64,000 bases of DNA from Paracidovorax wautersii (GTDB lineage: Bacteria; Pseudomonadota; Gammaproteobacteria; Burkholderiales; Burkholderiaceae_C): positions 248,001 to 312,000 of the forward strand of contig NZ_FONX01000002.1 in assembly GCF_900113035.1 (NCBI RefSeq). The letters are read 5' to 3'. Every line of letters begins with the position of its first letter. The stretch's first letter is position 1. The position numbers and the translations under genes are program-made. A model generated the notes under the pieces. It was not told where the DNA came from. It ran no database searches and was given only the letters and a program-made list of their open reading frames with translations. This document shows positions 41,422 through 49,706 of the stretch, in pieces.

Positions 41422-42885
41422 TTCAATGAGCGCTCGTGCTCGGTTGGAAAGCTCGTCGCAGAAGGATCCGTTCGCTCTGACCCAGAGCGCCAGAAACGCA
41501 CCTCGAACAATCGATTCAGGAACAAAGCCGATCTTCATCCCCAGTTGGTTGAATAGGAGATGTGGGTCGCGATTGGTTCTGGAGACTTCTTCGATGGCTC
41601 TGCCCACTTGGTCCTGGGCTTCGGGTGCACGTTGGCATGACACAGTCAGTATTGCTATGTCATGAGTCAGTCGGGCCTGAATTGCTTCATAGACGGATAG
41701 CTCCGGCATCGCGCCAGGAAGTCGGATGATTCCCTGCGCAGGATCTTCTCGCTGCTGCGAATCGCCATCGATTACACACAGCGACTTGAAGGTGACTGCG
41801 GGGTTTGCCATGTGGCCACGATGCGTGGCGACCGCGTTGCCGTCTCCGTGCACCGCGTGGACTTCGACTTGATCGTAGTCCGCGCCAAGCTTCTCTCTGA
41901 GAATGGTATCCACCCAGGTCTTGGCAAATTCGTCTTCTACGAATACGGCAAGTCTCTTGTCGACGCGGCCGGCTACTGCGCGCAGAGCTTCAACTGACAG
42001 TTTCCCTTGGCGTAGGCGACCTGCGATGCTTGCCCAGATCGCTTCGTTCGGGAGTGGCGAGAGAGCGTAGTCGCTATGTGTGGTGAATACGGTTTGAATT
42101 GACTTTCGAGCAGCAACGTCAATCAAGTACTCGACCATTCGCTTTGCTGCCACTGGGTGCAACCCATTCTCAATTTCCTCGATGAGAAGGAGACTGTTCT
42201 CAGGGGCGCGCTCGATTTCCGTGATCATCCGGATGATTGAAGATTCGCCAGCGCCGAAGTGAAACTCGGAGAACTGGTTTGGGCCTGTTCGTCCGACCAA
42301 AAAGGTGTCATCAACGCCATAGCGGGTGACTCGATAGTCGGCGACGGACTTGCCAAGAATGTGCTCGACCTGACGCGCGACTTCTGCGCCAAGTGGCTCA
42401 AGCGCTGCTCGATGGACATAGGTCGAGCGCATCAGTAGCTTGTATCGTGTCTTCTCGCCCGCAGGTACGGTTCGATCAATTCCAAAGAACACAACCGTTC
42501 GATCGGCTACTTCGGCCCGGACCCATTTTGCCTGTCGGAAACTGGAGCTGCGCTTGACGACCTGTCGAGGATTCAGGTCCTTGTCGATGAGGTCGTATTC
42601 GACACGCCAACCGGACATTGACTCGTCACCGACAGTGCTCTTCGGAAAAAACATGCCAGGCTTGATTGGCTTGTAGGCGCAGCCTGCGACCCCTAGTACA
42701 GATGACTTGCCACTGCCGTTGGGGCCGATCAGAGCGGTTACAGGGAAGTCAAAGGTTATGTCTTCGCCTTCGAATCCTCGAATCTTGGCGATGCTCGCCT
42801 TCAGTAGGTATTTCCCATAGTCATGTCTTCGCACCTTTTCGAGGAGCGCAGTCTTCGTAGAATCGCGGATCTCACTTGTTGCCAT
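41416..42885 (-). CDS. OLD-like AAA ATPase with TOPRIM domain, carried on an integron cassette
   Basis: A 489-aa protein. An SMC/ABC-like ATPase (1-300) has Walker A GPNGSGKSS (54-62), a signature-like FGAGESSIIRM, Walker B SLLLIEEIENGLHP and an H-loop TTHSD. A TOPRIM-like region (about 305-480) follows: AVFVEDEFAKTWV with the acidic Glu, VHAVHGDGNAV, then CVIDGDSQQ with the DxD pair. This order is that of OLD-family nucleases and the PARIS/Gabija-like defence ATPases. It is shorter than classical OLD proteins. The start is 50 bp after the cassette boundary and the stop is inside the R'' box. A role in phage defence is inference. Confidence 0.8.
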   Translation of the reverse strand: MATSEIRDSTKTALLEKVRRHDYGKYLLKASIAKIRGFEGEDITFDFPVTALIGPNGSGKSSVLGVAGCAYKPIKPGMFFPKSTVGDESMSGWRVEYDLIDKDLNPRQVVKRSSSFRQAKWVRAEVADRTVVFFGIDRTVPAGEKTRYKLLMRSTYVHRAALEPLGAEVARQVEHILGKSVADYRVTRYGVDDTFLVGRTGPNQFSEFHFGAGESSIIRMITEIERAPENSLLLIEEIENGLHPVAAKRMVEYLIDVAARKSIQTVFTTHSDYALSPLPNEAIWASIAGRLRQGKLSVEALRAVAGRVDKRLAVFVEDEFAKTWVDTILREKLGADYDQVEVHAVHGDGNAVATHRGHMANPAVTFKSLCVIDGDSQQREDPAQGIIRLPGAMPELSVYEAIQARLTHDIAILTVSCQRAPEAQDQVGRAIEEVSRTNRDPHLLFNQLGMKIGFVPESIVRGAFLALWVRANGSFCDELSNRARALIEA

Positions 42886-42934
42886 CGAGAAGGGCTTTCT
42901 GATTCGAGGAGTGCATTGGGGCGTGGGCTTTGAA

Positions 42935-43054
42935 GCCTAACGCTAAAGGTAAGCGGCGCCGGAAGGAGCGCAGCGAGTGCAGGGCACCAACAAGGCCCAT
43001 GAAAATGGCGAAGCCATGGGCCTTCTTGGCGTTCGCTTGACCGACCTGTTAGGC
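42935..43054 (-). repeat. Integron attC site between cassettes 1 and 2
   Basis: A 120-bp imperfect palindrome. On the minus strand it has R'' GCCTAAC, then L'' GGTCAAGCG, a central hairpin (AAGGCCCATG/CATGGGCCTT), L' CGCTTACC and R' GTTAGGC. L'' and L' pair except for one extra base, the extrahelical base that sets recombination polarity in attC sites. Orientation agrees with both cassette genes being read on the minus strand. Confidence 0.88.
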
Positions 43055-43081
43055 CACATTTTGGTTTGCCCGCGCATTTGC

Positions 43082-43432
43082 CTAGCCTAGCCATTCAGCG
43101 AGTGCATCGCTGCTTGAAAAGCCGAGGATGGACATATTTTCTGGACTGTCGCCATGCGCTAGTGAGAACACCTCAGTTGTTGGCGCATACAGCAGCCAAG
43201 TACTTGCCCTTCGTGCGATGGCGAAGTCTGGTGTAGACGCAAGTTCTTGCTTGACGCCATAGCGATATGTTTCGTCTGTGATTTTGGCAGTAATAGGTTC
43301 GATGACCAGTTCGAGTAACTCACTCTGCTTCTGAGTGATGTACGTGGCAGGATCTGTTGCCCATGAGCAAGGCGTGTTTGAGCCTCTCTTAAAAGAGGCT
43401 TGAATTGCGGCAAGTGCTTCAGCCTTGTTCAT
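43082..43432 (-). CDS. Integron cassette orphan protein (116 aa)
   Basis: A 116-aa soluble protein, no family recognised. It opens MNKAEALAAIQASFKRG and ends ENMSILGFSSSDALAEWLG; a helix-strand mix is likely. ATG is only four bases after the cassette boundary GTTAGGC, the standard tight packing of a cassette, and the stop is 28 bp before the attC site. A/T-richer codon use than the chromosome. Confidence 0.75.
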   Translation of the reverse strand: MNKAEALAAIQASFKRGSNTPCSWATDPATYITQKQSELLELVIEPITAKITDETYRYGVKQELASTPDFAIARRASTWLLYAPTTEVFSLAHGDSPENMSILGFSSSDALAEWLG

Positions 43433-43435
43433 GTG

Positions 43436-43538
43436 GCCTAACTAGATTTAGACGACAGTCATCCTACCGGCCGCAGTCTGCCAACACAACACCGTTCGTC
43501 CCATCCCCAGGAAGACCCCAGCATCACGCCGGTTAGGC
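43436..43538 (-). other. attI-like integron recombination site
   Basis: It lies between the intI start codon and the first cassette. Minus strand GACTGTCGTCTAAATCTA runs directly into GTTAGGC; the attI1 core has a similar GTCG-CCTAAA-AGTTAGGC layout (from memory). The far side has GCCTAAC at 43538-43532, so a degenerate attC is an alternative reading. L boxes that pair are not evident, which favours attI. Confidence 0.65.
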
Positions 43539-43556
43539 AAACCTAAAATTTGGCGG

Positions 43557-44242
43557 ATGAGCCCTGGTCCAGCTCCGACTTCTGAATCGCTTGCTGAAGC
43601 GCGTCAGCCCAAGTTGCTGGAGCGCATGCGCTCCCACCTTCGCACGCGGCATTACAGCCTGCGCACGGAGCAAGCCTATATTGACTGGGTGCGCCGCTTC
43701 ATCCTGTTTCACGGCAAGCGCCACCCGCAGGATATGTGTGCAGCCGAGGTCGAAGCATTCCTGAGCCATTGGGCTGTGGAAAGGCAGGTTTCCGCATCCA
43801 CGCAGAACCAGGCCAAGGCGTCGATTCTGTATTTATTCATACAAGCAGGTTTTAGGGATAGAACTGGCGTGGCTGGACGAGGTGGTGCAGGCCAGGCGGC
43901 CGCAGCGTTTGCCGGTGGTGCTCACGCCGACCGAGGTCCGTGAGCTGCTTTTGCATGTGGATGGAACGCCGGGGCTCGTTGCGCAATGGCTCTATGGCAC
44001 GGGCATGCGTCTGCTGGAGGCGCTGCGGCTGCGGGTGAAGGATGTGGAGTTCGCGCGGCGCGAGGTGGTCGTGAGGGAGGGCCAGGGCGGCAAGGACCGG
44101 GTTACGGTGCTGCCTGAAAATTTGATCGCAACCCTGCAGGCGCAGCTCCACAAGGCGCGAGCCCTGCACGACAAGGATGCGGCGGCAGGGCGGGGCCGGG
44201 TGTATTTGCCGCATGCGCTGGCGGTGAAGTACCCGGGCGCCG
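43557..44242 (+). pseudogene. intI: Integron integrase IntI, frameshifted and 3'-truncated
   Basis: The N-terminal part is LLERMRSHLRTRHYSLRTEQAYIDWVRRFILFHGKRHP in one frame. After ILYL near 43835 an extra 4 bases (or +1) shift the frame, and the protein continues YKQVLGIELAWLDEVVQARRPQRLPVVLTPTEV in the next. The first catalytic Arg is present (YGTGMRLLE), and so is the IntI-specific LPHALAVKYPGA patch that separates integron integrases from other tyrosine recombinases. The sequence is lost after that patch, near 44242, before the HxxR and Tyr motifs. It is transcribed away from the cassettes, the normal integron arrangement. Confidence 0.88.
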
Positions 44243-44284
44243 ACCGGCCTGGTTCGCTATCTCACCGACAGCGGTCAGCGCCCA

Positions 44285-45709
44285 TCAAAGCGCAAAGATC
44301 TTCCCCGGATTCAATATGTTCTGCGGGTCCAGCGCCTGCTTGATCGCGCGCATCATGGCCACGGCGCCGGGGCCGGTTTCGTCGAGCAGGAAGCCCATCT
44401 TGTGGATGCCCACGCCGTGTTCGCCGGTGCAGGTGCCGCCCAGGGACAGGGCGCGTGCGACCAGCTGGTGGTTCAGGGCTTCGGCGGTCTGGCGTTCGGC
44501 GGGGCTGTCCGGGTCGATCAGGTAGCCGAAGTGGAAGTTGCCGTCGCCCACGTGGCCGACGAGGAAGTAGGGGATGCCGCTGGCGTCGGCTTCGGCCACG
44601 GAATCGAGCAGGCAGTCGGCCAGGCGGCTGATGGGCACGCAGGTGTCGGTGCTGATGGCGCGGCAGCCGGAGCGGCTCTGCACGGCGGCGAAGTAGGCGT
44701 TGTGCCGCGCGGTCCAGAGGCGGGTGCGCTCTTCGGGCGTGGTGGCCCATTCGAAGGCGTTGCCGTTCCACTCCTGCGCGAGGGACTGCACGGTCTCGGC
44801 CTGTTCCTGCACGCCGGCGGGGGAGCCGTGGAATTCCATCAGCAGCATGGGTTCTTCGCGCAGGCCCAGCTTGCTGTGGGCGTTGACCATGCGCACGGTG
44901 TTGGCGTCGATCAGTTCCACGCGGGCGATGGGCACACCCAGCTGGATGGTCTGGATGACGGTGCGCACGGCGGCCTCGATGCTCGGGAAGGAGCAGATGG
45001 CGGCGCTCACGGCTTCGGGCAGGGGGTAGAGGCGCAGCGTGACTTCGGTGATGACGCCCAGCGTGCCTTCGCTGCCCACCAGCAGGCGGGTCAGGTCGTA
45101 GCCGGCGGCGCTCTTCTTGGCGCGGGTGCCGGTGCGGATGGCCTCGCCCGCGGCCGTGACGACTTCCAGCGCCAGCACGTTCTCGCGCATGGTGCCGTAG
45201 CGCACGGCGTTGGTGCCGCTGGCGCGCGTGGCGGCCATGCCGCCGATGCTGGCGTCCGCGCCGGGGTCAATGGGGAAGAACAGGCCCGTGTCCTTGATGG
45301 CTTCGTTCAGCTGCTTGCGGGTGATGCCGGGCTGCACGGTGACGGTGAGGTCGTCGGCATCCACGCGCAGCAGGCGGTTCATGCGCGAGACGTCGATGCT
45401 GATGCCGCCCTGGATGGCGAGCAGGTGGCCTTCGAGCGAGGAGCCCGCGCCGTAGGGGATGACCGGCACGCCGTGCTGCGCGGCCAGGCGCACGGCGTCA
45501 GCCACGTCCTGCGTGCTTTCGGCGAACACCACGGCCGAGGGCGGCGGCGCCTGGATCGAGCCTTCGTCGCGGCCGTGCTGCTCGCGCACGGCTTGTGCCG
45601 TCGAGCACTGCGCGCCGAAGCGGGCGCGCAGCGCGTCCAGGAACGCTTCGGGCACGGGGCGCAGCGGCGCGCCGGGCTGCAGGTGGGCGTGGGTGGCGGG
45701 GGCGTTCAT
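44285..45709 (-). CDS. FAD-linked oxidase, D-lactate dehydrogenase (cytochrome) type
   Basis: A 474-aa VAO/PCMH flavoprotein: PPSAVVFAESTQDVADAVRLAAQHGVPVIPYGAGSSLEGHL, FPIDPGADASIGGMAATRASGTNAVRYGTMRENVLALEVV, SAAGYDLTRLLVGSEGTLGVITEVTLRLYPLPEA, C-terminal GTCTGEHGVGIHKMGFL and DPQNILNPGKIF. The motifs fit the mitochondrial-type D-lactate dehydrogenase rather than GlcD. The start at 45709 follows AAGGAGACTCC. Its 3' end sits about 40 bp from the intI truncation point, so an exchange there removed the integrase tail. Divergent from a TetR gene. Confidence 0.9.
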   Translation of the reverse strand: MNAPATHAHLQPGAPLRPVPEAFLDALRARFGAQCSTAQAVREQHGRDEGSIQAPPPSAVVFAESTQDVADAVRLAAQHGVPVIPYGAGSSLEGHLLAIQGGISIDVSRMNRLLRVDADDLTVTVQPGITRKQLNEAIKDTGLFFPIDPGADASIGGMAATRASGTNAVRYGTMRENVLALEVVTAAGEAIRTGTRAKKSAAGYDLTRLLVGSEGTLGVITEVTLRLYPLPEAVSAAICSFPSIEAAVRTVIQTIQLGVPIARVELIDANTVRMVNAHSKLGLREEPMLLMEFHGSPAGVQEQAETVQSLAQEWNGNAFEWATTPEERTRLWTARHNAYFAAVQSRSGCRAISTDTCVPISRLADCLLDSVAEADASGIPYFLVGHVGDGNFHFGYLIDPDSPAERQTAEALNHQLVARALSLGGTCTGEHGVGIHKMGFLLDETGPGAVAMMRAIKQALDPQNILNPGKIFAL

Positions 45710-45830
45710 GGAGTCTCCTTCGGTCGGCGTGGGCAAGGCATTCCGGGTGGCCGGGCTGGTTGCAGGCCGCAGTCTAAGGTGGGCGGGGCGGCCGCGGGTA
45801 TCTCCGTATGGGGCGCCGGGATGCCGTAAT

Positions 45831-45850
45831 TACATTACGTTCGAAATGTA
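45831..45850. promoter_or_regulatory. Candidate TetR operator
   Basis: TACATTACGTTCGAAATGTA is a 20-bp palindrome (8 of 10 positions symmetric) 15 bp before the TetR start codon, in the divergent region with the D-lactate dehydrogenase-type gene. Position and size suit a TetR-family dimer. Confidence 0.55.
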
Positions 45851-45865
45851 TATTTTCCCCGCTGC

Positions 45866-46501
45866 ATGAACACCCGGAACATCCCTGAGCGCCGTAGCCA
45901 TGCAGAACGCAGCGCGGCCACGCGCCGGCACCTGATCGCCACCGCCATCGACGTGATCCAGCGCCGCAGCCTGGAAGAGATGTCCATCCACGAACTGGCG
46001 CGCTCCGCGGGCATGACGTCCGGCGCGGTGCAGCACCATTTCGAATCCAAGGCGGTGCTCATGATGCAGGTGCTCAGCGAGCTGGTCGCGCAGCGCATCG
46101 ATGCCGGGCAGCTGTGGCCGCCGCACACGCTGGCGCCGGCGCAACGCGCCGAGCGTTTCGTGCAGACCGCCTGGGAGCTGATCTACGCCCAGCCCCGGTT
46201 CGTCGTGGCCTGGAACATCTACCTGGGCTGCCGCCAGCAGCCGGAGGTGCTGGGCCACATCGCGCAGCTGCGCCAGCAGATCAACGCGCAGATGCGCGCA
46301 GGCTTCTTCGACGCGTTCCCCGAGCTGGCCGCGGCACCCGACCGCGAGGCCTTCCTGGGGCTGGTGTTTTCCACGCTGCGCGGCATGGGGTTTCTGCAGC
46401 TGTTCCCCGACGTGTCGGCCGCCGGGCCGCAGGCGCAGCTGCCGTGCCTGGCCGGCCTGATCGCCAGCCGCTGCGAGGCCGCGGCGCAGCCCGGCACATA
46501 G
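45866..46501 (+). CDS. TetR family transcriptional regulator
   Basis: A 211-aa regulator: HTH in residues 16-65 (RRHLIATAIDVIQRRSLEEMSIHELARSAGMTSGAVQHHFESKAVLM), then an all-helical ligand domain. It is divergent from the D-lactate dehydrogenase-type gene and immediately precedes a Bug protein and a carboxylesterase. A palindromic site lies just upstream. The inducer is unknown; a carboxylate taken up by the Bug system is an obvious guess. Confidence 0.9.
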   Translation: MNTRNIPERRSHAERSAATRRHLIATAIDVIQRRSLEEMSIHELARSAGMTSGAVQHHFESKAVLMMQVLSELVAQRIDAGQLWPPHTLAPAQRAERFVQTAWELIYAQPRFVVAWNIYLGCRQQPEVLGHIAQLRQQINAQMRAGFFDAFPELAAAPDREAFLGLVFSTLRGMGFLQLFPDVSAAGPQAQLPCLAGLIASRCEAAAQPGT

Positions 46502-46525
46502 CAAACAAGTACCAGGAGACATCCC

Positions 46526-47533
46526 ATGAAGCCGTTCCATGCTTTCCGCACCCATGGCCGGGTGCCGGCCGCAGCGCTGCTGGCCTGCGCCGCCCTGCTG
46601 CCTGCAGTCCACGCCCAGCCGCCGGCCGCGTACCCGGCCAAGCTCCTCCAGATCGTCGCGCAGCAGCCGCCGGGCAGCGGCTCGGACGCCATGACCCGCA
46701 TCTGGGCCGACTGCGCGGCGCGCGAGCTGGGCCAGCCCGTGGTGGTGCAGAACAAGCCCGGGGCCAACGGCATCCTGGCGGTGAATTTCCTCAAGGGCCA
46801 GCCGGCCGATGGCTACACGCTCATGAGCATCGGCATGTCGCAGATGAGCATCACGCCGTACGTGTACCGCCAGCGCCCCTACGACCCGCTGGCGGACTTC
46901 GACGGCGTGGCGGTGCTCGGCACCTCGCCGCTGGTGCTGGCCGTGCCCGCGGGCAGCGGCATCGCGCGGCTGCAGGACCTGGACAAGCTCGCGCACGCCA
47001 CGCCCGGCGGCGTCAACTTCGGCTCGCCCGGCAAGGGCAGCCCGGCGCACCTGCTGACCTCGGCGCTGCTGGACAAGATGGGCGCGCCCGGCACGCACGT
47101 CCCGTTCGTGGGCGAGGGCGCGGGGCTCACGGCCCTCATGGGCCAGCAGATCCAGGCGATGACCCTGGTGATGGGCACGGCCGCCGCGCAGGTCAAGGCC
47201 GGCAAGCTGACCGCGCTGGCCGTGTTCGGCGCGCAGCGCTCGCCGCTGCTGCCTGGCGTGCCCACCATCGCCGAGGCGCTGCCGGCCGCAGCCGACCTGG
47301 CACGCCCGTCGTGGATCGCCGTGGTAGCCCGCGCCGGAACGCCGCCCGACGTGATCAACCGCCTGAACGCGGCCACGGAAAAGTGCCGCGCTGACGCGCA
47401 TTACCAGGCGCGCTTCGAGGCCATGAACGTGAGCCTCACCGCCTCCACGCCGCGCGACGTGCGTGCCTGGGCCGAGCGCGATGCCGCCGTGTGGCGCCCG
47501 CTGATCGACAAGCTGGGCCTGGCCACCGAATGA
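46526..47533 (+). CDS. Bug family tripartite tricarboxylate transporter substrate-binding protein
   Basis: A 335-aa periplasmic protein with a signal peptide (about 1-31, ending AVHAQ) and the Bug fold: YPAKLLQIVAQQPPGSGSDAMTRIWADC, GQPVVVQNKPGANGILAVNFLKGQPADGYTL, TPGGVNFGSPGKGSPAHLLTSALL, PFVGEGAGLTALMGQQIQAM. Bug proteins bind carboxylates and are greatly expanded in Burkholderiales. No TctA/TctB membrane genes lie nearby. Its stop overlaps the esterase ATG (ATGA). Confidence 0.92.
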   Translation: MKPFHAFRTHGRVPAAALLACAALLPAVHAQPPAAYPAKLLQIVAQQPPGSGSDAMTRIWADCAARELGQPVVVQNKPGANGILAVNFLKGQPADGYTLMSIGMSQMSITPYVYRQRPYDPLADFDGVAVLGTSPLVLAVPAGSGIARLQDLDKLAHATPGGVNFGSPGKGSPAHLLTSALLDKMGAPGTHVPFVGEGAGLTALMGQQIQAMTLVMGTAAAQVKAGKLTALAVFGAQRSPLLPGVPTIAEALPAAADLARPSWIAVVARAGTPPDVINRLNAATEKCRADAHYQARFEAMNVSLTASTPRDVRAWAERDAAVWRPLIDKLGLATE

Positions 47534-49038
47534 CGCAGGCCGCTCCCGCCGCGTACTGCGAAGCCGTGCTGGACCACGGCGGGCGCCTGCGCGGCCGCGT
47601 GGAGGCCGGCCTGCGGGTCTTCCGGGGCATTCCCTATGCCCAGGCGCCGTTCGGTGCGCTGCGCTTTCAGCCGCCCGCGCCGCAGCCGGCGTGGCAGGGC
47701 GTACGCGATGCGCTGGCGTTCGCGCCCGCCGCACCTCAGCTGCCGCGTGTGGCGCACGCGCACACGCCCGTGGTGGGCGGACCGGACTGCCTGGCGCTCA
47801 ACATCTGGGCGCCGACGGATGCCGGGCGCCCGCTGCCCGTGATGGTGTGGGTCCACGGCGGCGGCTTCTTCCGGGGCGCCGCCAGCGACCCGCTCTACGA
47901 CGGCGCCGCGTGGGCCCGCAGCGGCGTGGTGTTCGTGTCGGTGCAGTACCGCCTGGGCATCGACGGCTTTCTGCAGATCCCCGGCACACCGGACAACCGG
48001 GGCCTGCTCGACATCGTCGCAGCCCTGCAATGGGTGCGCCGGCACATCGGTGCCTGGAACGGCGATGCGGAACGCGTCACGGTGTTCGGCCAGTCCGCAG
48101 GCGCGGGCGCGCTGGCCTGCCTGCTGGGCATGCCGCAGGCACAGGGCCTGTTCCAGCGGGCCATCCTGCAAAGCCCGAGCGTGGCCTGCCAGACGCCGGT
48201 AGAAGCGGCCGCAGCGCGGGAAGCCGTCGCCGCGCTGGCTGGCGTGGCGCCCGAGCGTGAGGCCCTGGCCCAGGCCCCGCTGCCCGCAGTGCTGCACGCC
48301 GTGCACCGCCTGGCCGTGGACCCGGCGCTGCGCCGGCGCATGGGCCTGGGCGGGCGGCAGTTCTTTCCGCTGCGGCCCGTGGTGGACGGGCAGGTGCTGC
48401 CGGCTTCGCCGCTCGTGGCCATGCAGCAGCTCTGGGCCGCACAGCCCGCGCAGGCGCGCGCGCTGCAGATCCTGGTGGGCAGCAATGCCGACGAGATGCG
48501 CCTCTACCACCTGCCCACGGGCCTGTGGGACCAGGCCACGGACGCGCATGTCGATGCCTTCGCCGAGGATGCCGAGCTGCCTACCGCGCTCGTCGCCACC
48601 TACCGCGCGCGGGTGGATGGCGGCCGTGCCACGCCGGGCGCATTGCTGGCGGCCCTGCAGGCCGACTACTACTACCGCGCGCCGGCGCTCGGCATCGCCC
48701 TGCTCGCGTCGCGCTGCACGGGGGGCGCTCACCGCTACAGCTTCGAGTGGCCCTCGCTCCAGGCCGGCGGCCGCCTGGGGGCCGCGCATGCGGTGGAGCT
48801 GCCTTTCGTCTTCGCCAACCTGCGCACGCCCCAGGGCCTGGAATTCACCGGCCCGTCGCCACCGCCGGCGCTGTCGCAGGCCATGCATCGGTGCTGGGCC
48901 CGATTTGCCGAATCGGGTGATCCGGGCTGGCCCGCGTTCACGGAGCGCGAGGCCTGGACGATGCGGTTCGGTACGGATCAGGCCTGCACCGGCCAGCCGG
49001 ACGATGCGCTGCTGCAGCTCTGGGATGCGCCCACCTGA
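47530..49038 (+). CDS. Carboxylesterase type B
   Basis: A 502-aa esterase: RVFRGIPYAQAPFGALRFQPP, oxyanion PVMVWVHGGGFFRGA, nucleophile elbow VTVFGQSAGAGAL (Ser in GQSAG), acid in LVGSNADEMRLY, and the His-region AHAVELPFVFANL. Coupled to the Bug gene by a 4-bp overlap, so it may hydrolyse an ester whose acid is the Bug ligand (inference). No signal peptide seen, so cytoplasmic. Confidence 0.92.
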   Translation: MTQAAPAAYCEAVLDHGGRLRGRVEAGLRVFRGIPYAQAPFGALRFQPPAPQPAWQGVRDALAFAPAAPQLPRVAHAHTPVVGGPDCLALNIWAPTDAGRPLPVMVWVHGGGFFRGAASDPLYDGAAWARSGVVFVSVQYRLGIDGFLQIPGTPDNRGLLDIVAALQWVRRHIGAWNGDAERVTVFGQSAGAGALACLLGMPQAQGLFQRAILQSPSVACQTPVEAAAAREAVAALAGVAPEREALAQAPLPAVLHAVHRLAVDPALRRRMGLGGRQFFPLRPVVDGQVLPASPLVAMQQLWAAQPAQARALQILVGSNADEMRLYHLPTGLWDQATDAHVDAFAEDAELPTALVATYRARVDGGRATPGALLAALQADYYYRAPALGIALLASRCTGGAHRYSFEWPSLQAGGRLGAAHAVELPFVFANLRTPQGLEFTGPSPPPALSQAMHRCWARFAESGDPGWPAFTEREAWTMRFGTDQACTGQPDDALLQLWDAPT

Positions 49039-49196
49039 CAGGGCCCGCTCCCTGTGGGGGTGAGCGGGCCGTGCGCCGCTCGGATACCCGGTGGCGCGGA
49101 GCCGGCACTGCCGATCCGTGGGCCGCAGGCGCTATCTGCCAGCGTTCAAGCGCGAGGCCGCCAGGCCCGAGGCCGACCGTGCCCGCTCATGCCAGG

Positions 49197-49233
49197 AAAA
49201 AGGCCCGCCGCCCCTGGTGGAGGACGGCGGGCC
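49197..49233 (-). terminator. Minus-strand rho-independent terminator
   Basis: GGCCCGCCG (49202) pairs with CGGCGGGCC (49225); on the minus strand the stem is followed by TTTTT. It faces a minus-strand transcript coming from 49303-49548. The plus-strand side has no T-run. Confidence 0.7.
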
Positions 49234-49302
49234 GCAGGCCATGAAATATCAATCAATCAGTGAGGAATGAATGAGTGAGTGAAAAGAGGGGTTGTGCGAT
49301 CT

Positions 49303-49548
49303 TCAGCGTTGGCGTCCTCCTGTTCTGGCGGAGCGATCCGCCCGGGTGGTTTCGGCAAGGGTTGCGCCGCCCAATGCGGCGCGGGGCGCAGAGCTGCTGG
49401 AGGTCGATGACGACGTCGCCAGCCTGGCTGAACTGGTGGGCGTGGGGCTTTGCGCCTGCGCTGTCACGCCGCCTACCGCGATGGCTGCGAACAGCATCAC
49501 GCTGCGGGCATCGAACGGAAAAGACCTTCCTGACGGGGATCGGGGCAT
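49303..49548 (-). CDS. Small putative secreted protein
   Basis: An 81-aa reading frame with a basic N terminus and a signal-peptide-like core (VMLFAAIAVGGVTAQAQ) followed by a Ser/Thr/Ala-rich stretch. CGAGGAGCC lies nine bases before the ATG, and a minus-strand terminator stands 70 bp after the stop. Those two signals make it plausible, but there is no recognisable family and composition is low-complexity. If it is not real, the span 49039-49706 holds only the terminator. Confidence 0.45.
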   Translation of the reverse strand: MPRSPSGRSFPFDARSVMLFAAIAVGGVTAQAQSPTPTSSARLATSSSTSSSSAPRAALGGATLAETTRADRSARTGGRQR

Positions 49549-49706
49549 GGGGTCTGGCTCCTCGAAATGCGTTGAACAGGCCCCTATTGCAGCGTGCCGG
49601 AGCGCTGCCGGCCAGCACTTTTGCCGGCCGTTGCCCGGTCACACAATCGGTTGGCCCGTGTAACGCAAAATCGCCGTGACAACGCCAATCCAGGAGAAAA
49701 CACGCC

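Noticed and set aside
43557-44242. Phage or XerC/XerD-type recombinase identity
   Set aside because: The LPxALxxKYPxA patch, the adjacent attI-like site and the attC site point to an integron integrase.
44285-45709. GlcD assignment for the FAD-linked oxidase
   Set aside because: The motifs and the GKIF ending fit D-lactate dehydrogenase of the cytochrome type better, and it lies 33 kb from glcE/glcF.
49550-49706. Cobalamin riboswitch before the cobalamin adenosyltransferase gene
   Set aside because: No B12-box or the usual leader folding pattern could be found in the 157 bp upstream.
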